NCBI GenBank assembly: GCA_002791295.1
Contig: PFWU01000030.1
Span: forward strand, 1 to 47,217
From: Candidatus Uhrbacteria bacterium CG_4_9_14_3_um_filter_50_9
GTDB lineage: Bacteria > Patescibacteriota > Patescibacteriia > UBA9934 > GWF2-40-263
Length of the DNA: 47,217 bases
Reading direction: 5' to 3'
A program made the translations under genes and the position numbers. Each line of letters begins with the position of its first letter. The first letter of the stretch is position 1. Shown in pieces: positions 27,135-35,077 of the stretch. The notes beneath the pieces were generated by a model. It was not told the DNA's origin. It saw nothing but the letters and a program-made list of their open reading frames with translations, and searched no databases.

Positions 27135-27695
27135 CTACTTCGCGGCGGCGGCCTGCTGGGGGGCGGGGGTGGCCTCGAGGGCGGCGATCCGCTCCTCGAG
27201 CCGGGTGACCTCCTTGGCCTGGCGGGCGAGCTCGCGCAGGCGGTAGTCCGCCTCGGCGAGCAGGTCCCGGGTGAGCTCGGCGCGCTGACGCTGGGAGCGC
27301 TTGAGGCCGTTGCCGGCGAGCAGGCTCTCGATCGAGTCGAGCCGGCCCGAGACCAGCATCATCATGCTCTCGACCGCCGACTCGACGTCCAGATCGACGT
27401 GCGCCTTGCCCGTGCCGGCGAGGCCGGCCTCGCGGAGGGCCTCGACCGCCTTGTGCCGCAGGGCGCGGTACTTGCGGGACGCACCCTCCATCTGGCGATG
27501 GAGGCGCTCGAGCTGGGTGGGCTTCTTCTCGGTGGAGGTCTTCTTGGTCTTGGTGGTGGGGGCCAGGGCGGGGGTCTTGGTCTTGGGAGCCAGGGCGACC
27601 TCCAGGATCTGCATGGGGTGCATCGACTCGACGAGGGCGAGGGCCTTGCGGGCGGAGGCGAGGCGGGCGGCGGTGGGGGTCAGGGTCTTGGCCAT
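27135..27695 (-). CDS. Hypothetical Ala/Lys-rich helical protein
   Basis: MAKTLTPTAARLASARKALALVES...; SD AAAGGAG before internal ATG 27695. Confidence 0.65.
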   Translation of the reverse strand: MAKTLTPTAARLASARKALALVESMHPMQILEVALAPKTKTPALAPTTKTKKTSTEKKPTQLERLHRQMEGASRKYRALRHKAVEALREAGLAGTGKAHVDLDVESAVESMMMLVSGRLDSIESLLAGNGLKRSQRQRAELTRDLLAEADYRLRELARQAKEVTRLEERIAALEATPAPQQAAAAK

Positions 27696-27782
27696 GGTGG
27701 AACTCCTTTCGGGCACGGCCCGAAGGTGGTGGGAAGGGGTCATGCCGGCCAGGCACGACTCCGAGGGTAAGGAAGGGATCTT

Positions 27783-27887
27783 CCTCAACAGAGTGTCTGA
27801 ATAAATGTCTTATGTTCAGAAGCTCAGTTGAGGTCTCAAGTGATGCGTACACTTGAGCCGTGCCCACCAGGCCGATTCCTGGTGGGG
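27783..27887 (-). repeat. Three-hairpin intercistronic repeat, copy D
   Basis: CCTCAAC...GTTGAGG, CTCAAGTG...CACTTGAG, CCCACCAGG...CCTGGTGGG. Confidence 0.95.
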
Positions 27888-27899
27888 GTCAGAGCGGGG

Positions 27900-28136
27900 T
27901 CAGTGGCCACCGAACGTCACAGAGACTTCGGCGGCGTCGAGATAACAGCCGGGGTTGTGGTAGTCACACACCCCACCGTCGACCTCGCAGTCGACCTCCC
28001 ACTTCCCCGTCACCTCGAAGGTGACGATGATCGAGTACTCGACGTACTCGATCACATGGCTGCCCGGAAGCAGCCCGTGGACGAACTTGGGCTCATGCCC
28101 ATCCTTGACGAGCACGACCCAGGTCTTCTTCCACAT
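27900..28136 (-). CDS. Hypothetical protein
   Basis: 78-aa ORF, SD AAAGGAG before ATG; repeat copy D downstream. Confidence 0.6.
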   Translation of the reverse strand: MWKKTWVVLVKDGHEPKFVHGLLPGSHVIEYVEYSIIVTFEVTGKWEVDCEVDGGVCDYHNPGCYLDAAEVSVTFGGH

Positions 28137-28196
28137 ACGCTCTCCTTTTGCCGATATGTTCCGGCTAGGGGGTTTCTATCGTCGAGCACTTGTTCA

Positions 28197-28240
28197 ACGC
28201 GCGGGGAGGGTAGATCTGTGTGGATCTACCCTCCCCGCGT
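28197..28240. repeat. Long perfect hairpin in the leader of 27900..28136
   Basis: CGCGGGGAGGGTAGATC-loop-GATCTACCCTCCCCGCG. Confidence 0.85.
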
Positions 28241-28259
28241 GTTGGCAGTGATTAGAACC

Positions 28260-28320
28260 GGTGTAAAGAACGGGCCGGCGAGTTGTTGATCTTGCGATCA
28301 GGCTCACCGGCCATCCGTGG
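28260..28320 (-). repeat. Second repeat family, copy 2
   Basis: Minus: GGATGGCCGGTGA...CAACTCGCCGGCCCGTTCTTTACACCG. Confidence 0.8.
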
Positions 28321-28351
28321 GGTGCAATTGCTTGCGCGCCAGGGATGTAAC

Positions 28352-28426
28352 AAAAAAAGCTGATTGTTGATTCGTTCTGGTAGGAAAGATTCAACAATCA
28401 GCCAAAAAGCCTTCATGGCTTTTTTC
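28352..28426 (-). terminator. Tandem terminators in the leader of the small-gene block
   Basis: Minus: AAAAAGCC-ATGAA-GGCTTTTT, then GCTGATTGTTGA...TCAACAATCAGCTTTTTTT. Confidence 0.7.
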
Positions 28427-28505
28427 AATACTCTCTCCCCAGAGAATAGGTAATTGTAGGGTTCACAGATGAAAGGCTCTTCTTCCTCTCATCCTTGATG
28501 CGCAC

Positions 28506-28534
28506 ACTCTACCTCATTTTGACCATTTTGTCAA
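28506..28534 (-). promoter_or_regulatory. Promoter reading into the small-gene block
   Basis: Minus: TTGACA - 17 nt - TAGAGT. Confidence 0.65.
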
Positions 28535-28718
28535 GAGTGTCTGACATTATTTATAGTAAATTTAGCCATTTTTTATGTTAAGAACTCCAGAATTGCCGTT
28601 CAGGTGTTTATATATTCCTGCAAAACCCTCACTGCCTGAGGAGGGTGATTTATCACCAAAATCTTGTAATCAGATTGATGCCAGAACCGACACGTTCTCG
28701 TATTTCCTAATTGATTGA

Positions 28719-28747
28719 TTGACAATCTAGGTGAAATCCCCTACTCT
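28719..28747 (+). promoter_or_regulatory. rpsP promoter
   Basis: TTGACA - 17 nt - TACTCT. Confidence 0.65.
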
Positions 28748-28792
28748 CTCAGCACCGTCAAACGCTCAACTGACGAAACTTAAGCAAACAAC

Positions 28793-29272
28793 ATGTTATC
28801 AATCCGACTTTCACGTGTAGGAAAAAAGAAGGCCCCTGTCTACCGAGTTGTTGTGATGCCAAAGCATCGCGACCCATGGGCCAACAATGTAGAGATTCTT
28901 GGTCACTACAACCCACGTAAGACCCCCAGCGAACTGGTCTTAAAGGTAGATCGCGTCAAGTACTGGCTCAGCCAAGGAGCTGAAGCGACCAACACTGTCT
29001 GGAACCTCTTTGTAGACGAAAAGATCGTTGAAGGAGAAAAGCGCGGGGCAACCCACATCTCTCAAAAGCGCACCGGCAAGATGGAAGCGAAGGCTGCTGA
29101 AGCAAAGGAAAAAGAAACCGCTCTTAAGGCAAAGGCTGAGGCAGAGAAGGTAAAAGCTGCTGAAGAAAAAGCAGCTGCTGAAGCGGCGGCTGCACCTGAA
29201 GAAGCTCCTGCCGCAGAAGCTCCCGCTGAGGAAGCAAAGGAAGAACCTGCTCCTGAGGAAAAGACAGAATAA
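28793..29272 (+). CDS. rpsP: 30S ribosomal protein S16 with Ala/Glu/Lys-rich C-terminal extension
   Basis: MLSIRLSRVGKKKAPVYRVVVMPKHRDPWANNVEILGHYNPRK. Confidence 0.95.
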   Translation: MLSIRLSRVGKKKAPVYRVVVMPKHRDPWANNVEILGHYNPRKTPSELVLKVDRVKYWLSQGAEATNTVWNLFVDEKIVEGEKRGATHISQKRTGKMEAKAAEAKEKETALKAKAEAEKVKAAEEKAAAEAAAAPEEAPAAEAPAEEAKEEPAPEEKTE

Positions 29273-29280
29273 CGTTCATC

Positions 29281-29308
29281 AAAAAATCCCCCGAGGGGGA
29301 TTTTTTTT
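29281..29308. terminator. Bidirectional terminator
   Basis: AAAAAATCCCCCGAGGGGGATTTTTTTT. Confidence 0.85.
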
Positions 29309-30602
29309 ACTCTTCTGACAATGATGCTCTGATGGCTTCAACGTCTTTTTTAGCTTGCTCGTAGAGTGGATGATCAACATCCTGAGTAAGAGCCTCGAGC
29401 ATCTGTTGGACTCGCTCTGACTCACCCTTAAGCTCCGCCCAATTCTGGTGTCTGTAACCACCATTCCCATAGTACTGAGCATCATGTCTAGTATTAAGGT
29501 ACGTCTCGACTGACGAACGAAGATCCTTACTCAATATCTCAAACTTTTTTAGTGTCTCTTGTCTCTTTGTGTATTCTATCAACCTCTTCTGGGCTTCATT
29601 ATAGTTTCGACGTTGCTCCTCCAGCCAATCTTTTTGACTCCTTACATGTCTTTCTGTGTCAGAAACAATGCGGTCTAATCGATTCTCTTCTCGTGCCCAC
29701 GTCTCTACAGCACCGTTCCGCAGCCATAGAACATTTGTTGGTTTTGTCTTTGCGTGTGCATCGCGCTCATTTGTTACCTGCTGTAAGTGTTCATCTAATT
29801 GTTGGTCCACTTTTTTCTCTAAAATATCGTCAATGCTAAAGTCAAGTTTTGGGCCCTGAATATCCAGAGCAACCTTAAAGGGTCGAGTGGCGATATCAAG
29901 AATCCTCTCTGCATCTGTCAACGCCCTCTCTATATCACGAGAAGAGCCGATCCGTTTTGACATCGTACCCACCCAATCATCCACACTGTACATTTGCGAT
30001 TGATAGTCTCTATCTCCTCTTTCTAAGGAACCTATGTCATATGGCTGTAGTTTGGGAGCTGTTGGAATGGAAACCTCCTCCGCCAGTGCAAGTATGCCTT
30101 CTGTTCTTTGCTGGATCTGTGACTTCGCCTCATCCCGGCTATTTTCCAGTTCTTCAAGCTTCTGATCATTTTCAGCTTTTTTCTGTTCAACGCTTTCTTG
30201 ATATTCACGAACAATATCGCGCAGTAACTCTGCAGAACCATCAACATCTCCATGCAATAAGATATGCTCTACAGCCAACATACTCGCACGCACGTTCACC
30301 TCCCCTAACATTGCTTCCACTCGTTTAATACGGCCTTGCAGCTCACGAACACCTTCCTCGCTTTTTTCGATGAGTGCGTCCGTCACCGGCTGTGTGTCTG
30401 CCATCCTACGTAAAACACCTAGCCGGAGCCGTGCTGTATCCAACTCCAAAGAATAACCATCGATTTCTTGTTTGATCGAATCGTATTGTTTTAACTCCTT
30501 TTCAATATCCCCTTTTTTTTCTAAACGCTTACGAACAGGCTCTTTTACTCTTCCAAGTGCCTCTCCTCTTCCCTCCGGTATATACTTTAATATATCAGAC
30601 AT
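29307..30602 (-). CDS. Hypothetical coiled-coil protein
   Basis: 431-aa ORF rich in E/K/R/Q heptads. Confidence 0.75.
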   Translation of the reverse strand: MSDILKYIPEGRGEALGRVKEPVRKRLEKKGDIEKELKQYDSIKQEIDGYSLELDTARLRLGVLRRMADTQPVTDALIEKSEEGVRELQGRIKRVEAMLGEVNVRASMLAVEHILLHGDVDGSAELLRDIVREYQESVEQKKAENDQKLEELENSRDEAKSQIQQRTEGILALAEEVSIPTAPKLQPYDIGSLERGDRDYQSQMYSVDDWVGTMSKRIGSSRDIERALTDAERILDIATRPFKVALDIQGPKLDFSIDDILEKKVDQQLDEHLQQVTNERDAHAKTKPTNVLWLRNGAVETWAREENRLDRIVSDTERHVRSQKDWLEEQRRNYNEAQKRLIEYTKRQETLKKFEILSKDLRSSVETYLNTRHDAQYYGNGGYRHQNWAELKGESERVQQMLEALTQDVDHPLYEQAKKDVEAIRASLSEE

Positions 30603-30671
30603 AGAATAAATACTGTGTTATAATTGCTTTAAAGATAACATATTCTATAACAAGATAAAAATCTGAAATCT

Positions 30672-30839
30672 ATGCTGAAGAAAAATCAAACCATTTCAAA
30701 AGCTACCATCAACACACACACAAAAGAACTTCAAAATCTCCTAGGTGACATCAAAAAGGAGCTGACCTCCTTGCAAAAGAGCAAAACATCTCTTTTGGCA
30801 AACATCACAAAACTTGAAAAACAAATGAAAAGCGAGTAA
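30672..30839 (+). CDS. Small hypothetical protein (55 aa)
   Basis: MLKKNQTISKATINTHTKELQNLLGDIKKELTSLQKSKTSLLANITKLEKQMKSE; below the ORF-track cutoff. Confidence 0.5.
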   Translation: MLKKNQTISKATINTHTKELQNLLGDIKKELTSLQKSKTSLLANITKLEKQMKSE

Positions 30840-30867
30840 TAATCAGGAGCATGTCTCCTGATTTTCT

Positions 30868-31905
30868 ATGTCACAGCCAACACGCAAACAACAATTTGAA
30901 TCGCTCTTTCCAAAAGAGCCATCATTCCGCTTCAAGCAAATCCAGAAGGGACTTTTTTCTGATGCAGAAAGCTGGAAGGACCTCACCAGTCTCCCCGCAC
31001 AGATGCGTGAGTCACTTGAAGCGATCCCTTGGATGTCTGTTCGCAAAGAGCAGGTGCTGATAAGTGGAAACGGCGATACCCATAAAGCCTTGTTGATGGT
31101 TGAGGGTGAAAAAGAAATCGAAACCGTCCTCATGAAGAATCCTCGTGGGTCATGGACGATCTGTGTGTCTTCACAAATTGGCTGTGCGATGCGCTGTGGA
31201 TTTTGTGCCACCGGAAAGATGGGTCTCACCCGAAGTTTGATTGCTGACGAGATCATCGACCAATATCGTTTCTGGCAGGAGTACCTCACCGCACACCCTG
31301 AGCTTTCTCAACACATTAGCAACATCGTCTTCATGGGCATGGGTGAGCCGCTCGCCAACTACGAAAACGTCCGAGAGACGCTCAACACTATCTTGGAATA
31401 TACAGATATCGGAAGAACACGCATGACCGTTTCAACGGTTGGAGTCCTCCCCCGCCTTGAGCAAATCCTGACCGATGACCAGTGGCCGCATGTGCGTCTG
31501 GCTGTTTCCCTGCACAGTGCAGTTGCGAGCACTCGAAAGCAAATCGTTCCAACCTCCTACGATGAATTCCTTCCAAAGCTGGAGGCGTGGTGCCATGCGT
31601 ATTTAGAAAAATTTGGAAACCGCCGACACCATCTCACATTTGAATACGTGATGCTTAAAGGAGTAAACGATACCCCTCTGCATGCGCAGGCGCTTGCGAA
31701 ATTTGTAAAACGAATTGGAAAAGTGCGCGTGAACCTCATCCCTTACAACCTGACCGGCGTCGAGTTTGAATGCAGTACCCCAAAGGCCATCGAAGCATTC
31801 GTCAAACATCTCAAGTCAAACGGTGTTACCACTACCACTCGCAAAACCATGGGCGATGACATCGCCGCTGCGTGCGGACAATTGATTGTGCTCAAGAAAC
31901 AATGA
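30868..31905 (+). CDS. rlmN: 23S rRNA (adenine2503-C2)-methyltransferase
   Basis: Radical SAM CAMRCGFCATG; FMGMGEPLANYENV; STVGVLPRL; SLHSAV. Confidence 0.96.
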   Translation: MSQPTRKQQFESLFPKEPSFRFKQIQKGLFSDAESWKDLTSLPAQMRESLEAIPWMSVRKEQVLISGNGDTHKALLMVEGEKEIETVLMKNPRGSWTICVSSQIGCAMRCGFCATGKMGLTRSLIADEIIDQYRFWQEYLTAHPELSQHISNIVFMGMGEPLANYENVRETLNTILEYTDIGRTRMTVSTVGVLPRLEQILTDDQWPHVRLAVSLHSAVASTRKQIVPTSYDEFLPKLEAWCHAYLEKFGNRRHHLTFEYVMLKGVNDTPLHAQALAKFVKRIGKVRVNLIPYNLTGVEFECSTPKAIEAFVKHLKSNGVTTTTRKTMGDDIAAACGQLIVLKKQ

Positions 31906-31912
31906 ATTCAAT

Positions 31913-31941
31913 TTGACAATCCCATCGAGACTGGCTAGAGT
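31913..31941 (+). promoter_or_regulatory. Promoter of the riboswitch transcript
   Basis: TTGACA - 17 nt - TAGAGT. Confidence 0.75.
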
Positions 31942-31960
31942 GGTTTTACAATTGAAGAAA

Positions 31961-32065
31961 CGTATAAAGAGTGCAGCGAGGGATCTAGCCCAATGACCTG
32001 CCCGCAACCTTTCGAGCAATCGAAACAGGTGCGAAATCTAGCCCCATTGTGGGAAAGATGCCGAG
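31961..32065 (+). promoter_or_regulatory. SAM riboswitch (S-box, SAM-I or SAM-I/IV-like)
   Basis: AAAGAGTGCAGCGAGGGATCTAGCCCAATGACCTGCCCGCAACC...CAGGTGCGAAATCTAGCCCC...GGGAAAGATG matches S-box core motifs; promoter upstream, terminator downstream. Confidence 0.8.
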
Positions 32066-32076
32066 TCCATTTTTTG

Positions 32077-32110
32077 TTGGGCGCCTTTCCATGATGGGAA
32101 GGCGTCTCTT
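32077..32110 (+). terminator. Expression-platform terminator
   Basis: GGCGCCTTTCC-ATGAT-GGGAAGGCGTCTCTTTTTTT. Confidence 0.75.
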
Positions 32111-32140
32111 TTTTTGCATGCATATTCATAAGGAGTCCAC

Positions 32141-32608
32141 ATGATCCTCTTCCAGCCCTGCCCGTACCACTTCCCCGATCTCTGGAAGGCCGAGCAACTG
32201 GCCATGCCTGAGATCACACCCGCACACCTTCAAGCCGTCAAAAAAATCTATCGACTTCCAGAAGATGGTGATGAGGGGGCCGACATGTACTTCGCTCGGC
32301 CCTCTGTCCTCGCTGAGGCCTACGCCAGGCTCCAGTTCCAGGATGCGCACGGATTCCTCGTCGAGGATAACCGCCTGATCCTCATTGATGGGACGGTGTG
32401 GGTCATCGAAAGTCTGTGCGACCTACGTTTTGCTCAAGAGCGCGACGAGTCCATCCAGCTCTTCGAGGAATGCTTCCAGCGAGCACGGACGTTCGCGCTT
32501 CCAGAAGAAACTCCCAGGCGCGGCTTCCCAAGCGGAATGGCGCACGGCGACATGCGTCGCACGCTGTGCCGTCCCTGTGCGCAGGACACCTGGCCGCCGA
32601 GCAAGTAA
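32141..32608 (+). CDS. Hypothetical protein downstream of the SAM riboswitch
   Basis: 155-aa GC-rich ORF; SD AAGGAG before ATG. Confidence 0.65.
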   Translation: MILFQPCPYHFPDLWKAEQLAMPEITPAHLQAVKKIYRLPEDGDEGADMYFARPSVLAEAYARLQFQDAHGFLVEDNRLILIDGTVWVIESLCDLRFAQERDESIQLFEECFQRARTFALPEETPRRGFPSGMAHGDMRRTLCRPCAQDTWPPSK

Positions 32609-32688
32609 AACACTGGTCGTGAACACGCCACGACCCTTTCCTTCACCTTACGACATTCCGTCGTGATGTGAAGCCGAAGGAGATCCCC

Positions 32689-33135
32689 ATGGCCATCGTT
32701 GCTGAACAACGTCACGCAATCGAAACGCTGCTCGAGAGCATTCCCACGGACGTTCTGAACCACTGCCGATCCCTCAAGGGTAAGACCCTGCGTGAGATCA
32801 CGTCACCCGAGGGACTTCCTCTCCGCTTCCTCGGTGTGAGCCGAGGCATCGGGCACAACTCAGCTCGACGTGAGTCGGTTGGCGTCTTCGCCATCGACCG
32901 AGGCCATTCCCACGCACGGAAGATCGAGATCCCCGCAGAGGAGATCCAGCTGTGCGAGGCCTTCGTGCTCGTACGTGATGCCGAGGCCAGGGAGCGTAGC
33001 GGTCACATCCTCGAGTCTTCGGCCTTGCAGGCTGTGCAGCTTCTCGACGTCGTCCGCTTTGGTGACCGGCAGGAGGCGGGCATTGTCTCGTTCGAGCTGG
33101 TGCCGAACCACGTCGAGCTCTACGTCGCCTGCTAG
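32689..33135 (+). CDS. Hypothetical protein
   Basis: MAIVAEQRHAIETLLESIP...; SD AAGGAG before ATG 32689. Confidence 0.6.
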   Translation: MAIVAEQRHAIETLLESIPTDVLNHCRSLKGKTLREITSPEGLPLRFLGVSRGIGHNSARRESVGVFAIDRGHSHARKIEIPAEEIQLCEAFVLVRDAEARERSGHILESSALQAVQLLDVVRFGDRQEAGIVSFELVPNHVELYVAC

Positions 33136-33165
33136 AAACAGTGGGTAAAAAAACGACCCTACCCA

Positions 33166-33190
33166 CCTTCGCCGAGGCTTCGGCGGGCAA
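33166..33190. repeat. Dispersed intergenic palindrome (CCTTCGCCGAGGCTTCGGCGGG type)
   Basis: Palindromic core CGCCGAGGCTTCGGCG located in the loop of a CGACCCT/AGGGTCG stem. Confidence 0.6.
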
Positions 33191-33220
33191 GCACGAGGGT
33201 CGCTCTATACCTCCTTCATA

Positions 33221-33241
33221 GCCCTTCGATAAACTCAGGGC
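33221..33241. repeat. Dispersed palindrome GCCCTTCGATAAACTCAGGGC overlapping the trmD stop codon
   Basis: GCCCT...AGGGC inverted repeat of the 'CCCTTCGACAAGCTCAGGG' type. Confidence 0.6.
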
Positions 33242-33912
33242 AACAGGGGGTATTTCTTTTTGGATTGTTTCTCTCGCCACTCGGCGATTTTTTTATGATC
33301 ACCACTGAGCAGCACCTCAGGCACCTTCCACCCATTGTATTCATCCGGCTTGGTGTATTGAGGGTGCTCGAGATATCCCTCTTCACTGTGTGACTCTGTT
33401 TCAAGCGAGGGATCCTGTACCACACCAGGGACCATGCGTGCGATCGCATCGATCATGACCAAGGAAGGAAGCTCGCCACCAGTCAGAACGTAGTTCCCGA
33501 TCGAGAGGGACTCGTCGGCAATGTGATCCACCACACGCTGGTCGATCCCCTCATAGCGCCCGCACAAAAAAATCAATTGATCATATCCAGCTAATCGCTC
33601 GGCATCACGCTGGGTAAAAGGTTTTCCACTCGCAGCCGTCACAATGACCCGTGTTTTCTTAAATCGCTTCTTGATTTTTTTCACTGCGCGATCAAACGGT
33701 TCAACCTTCATAACCATTCCAGCCCCACCTCCATAAGGGGTGTCGTCAACCGTGTGATGTTTATCGTTTGTATGCCGGCGCAGATCGTGACCTTTAATCG
33801 AGATCAGCTTCTTTTTTTGCGCACGACCAAGAATCGAAGCCTTTGCATAAGGACCAATGACCTCAGGAAAAATGGTCACGACATCAAAGTGTGTTCCTCT
33901 GTTTCCAAACAT
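33235..33912 (-). CDS. trmD: tRNA (guanine37-N1)-methyltransferase
   Basis: FDVVTIFPE, DDTPYGGGAGMVMK, LCGRYEGIDQRV, SIGNYVLTGGELPSLVMIDAIARMVPGVV. Confidence 0.96.
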   Translation of the reverse strand: MFGNRGTHFDVVTIFPEVIGPYAKASILGRAQKKKLISIKGHDLRRHTNDKHHTVDDTPYGGGAGMVMKVEPFDRAVKKIKKRFKKTRVIVTAASGKPFTQRDAERLAGYDQLIFLCGRYEGIDQRVVDHIADESLSIGNYVLTGGELPSLVMIDAIARMVPGVVQDPSLETESHSEEGYLEHPQYTKPDEYNGWKVPEVLLSGDHKKIAEWREKQSKKKYPLLP

Positions 33913-33914
33913 AG

Positions 33915-35024
33915 TTATCTGTGCGCACTCCCAATCGCTTCGGTGATCGAATCGAATCCGTCGCGCGTTAGTAATTTCACGAGACCTTTATTAATCTCCC
34001 CAATGAGCTGTGGCCCCTCAAAAATCATTCCCGTGGCAAGCTGCACAAGTGAGGCGCCGGCACAAATCTTCTCATACGCATCTTCCGCACTAAAGATCCC
34101 TCCTACCCCAACGATAACATACCGACCCTGTGTTGAACGGTACGCATGACGAATCAACTCTGTGGAGGCCTGTTTTGTGGGTGCTCCACTTATGCCACCA
34201 GCACCAGCTTGCACAAGCTCTGTCTGGTCAATTTCTTTGCGAGAACGTTCCTTTGTGAGGTTAGAAAGAATCAAACCATCAACTTGATGTAGATCAATGA
34301 CCTCGCAGAGCGCATCGAGTTGCTTTGTTGTAAGGTCAACAGGCAGTTTAAGAAATAGCGGCTTTGTCAGCTGTAGCTGATCTACCCGTGAGAGCAATCG
34401 TTCAAGAAGATCTGGATCTACAAATGTTTCTCCACCATAGGCATTCGGGCAACTGACGTTGATAACAATGAAATCACCCGTCTGACTCAACACCTTAAGT
34501 GATTGAATATAGTCATTAATTCCTTCATTCACCCCCACAGATGCGGCGTCATTGGTCTTTGCTACACTGATCCCTATGGGAATCTCAAATGATTGATCAC
34601 GAAGTCGGCGTTGAATCTGATCTGCGCCATCGTTTTTCAGTCCGTAATAAACAACGAGTCCTTTGCTCTTTGGCAGTCGCCAGAGGCGCGGCTTTGGATT
34701 CCCCTCGCAAGGACGTGCCGTCACTGAACCCACCACTTCAAAACCAAACCCCACAGATGGAATCACTTGTGTCAGCTCTGCATTCTTATCAAACCCCGCT
34801 GTGAGCCCAACGGGATTCTTAAAACGGATTCCACAGACGGTTTGCTCGAGCATGGGGTGACGATAGACCATCAAGGTTGAGAGACAGGTTCGTCCCGCAT
34901 GAAACCGTCCTAACCGATGCCCCAAACGACACATCTGGTCGTGCACCATTTCTGGATCACGACGGAAAAACCACGGCTTCAGGAAGTGCTGATAAACAAA
35001 ACGTTGTGTTCTTGTTGCAAACAT
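33915..35024 (-). CDS. pyrD: Dihydroorotate dehydrogenase (class 2/quinone type)
   Basis: FKNPVGLTAGFDKNAE, NVSCPNAYGG, KLPVDLT, GVGGIFSAEDAYEKICAGASLVQLATG. Confidence 0.94.
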   Translation of the reverse strand: MFATRTQRFVYQHFLKPWFFRRDPEMVHDQMCRLGHRLGRFHAGRTCLSTLMVYRHPMLEQTVCGIRFKNPVGLTAGFDKNAELTQVIPSVGFGFEVVGSVTARPCEGNPKPRLWRLPKSKGLVVYYGLKNDGADQIQRRLRDQSFEIPIGISVAKTNDAASVGVNEGINDYIQSLKVLSQTGDFIVINVSCPNAYGGETFVDPDLLERLLSRVDQLQLTKPLFLKLPVDLTTKQLDALCEVIDLHQVDGLILSNLTKERSRKEIDQTELVQAGAGGISGAPTKQASTELIRHAYRSTQGRYVIVGVGGIFSAEDAYEKICAGASLVQLATGMIFEGPQLIGEINKGLVKLLTRDGFDSITEAIGSAHR

Positions 35025-35077
35025 AAAATAAAACCGACCACCATCATGGTAGCCGGTTTTAATTGTTTGATCTAGCT

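Noticed and set aside
27127-27867. 246-aa minus ORF and 276-aa plus ORF
   Set aside because: Shadow frames of 27135..27695; they run through repeat copy D or lack an SD.
22066-27887. CRISPR array
   Set aside because: Repeats are about 95-105 bp, internally multi-hairpin, irregularly spaced and separated by genes, with no cas genes.
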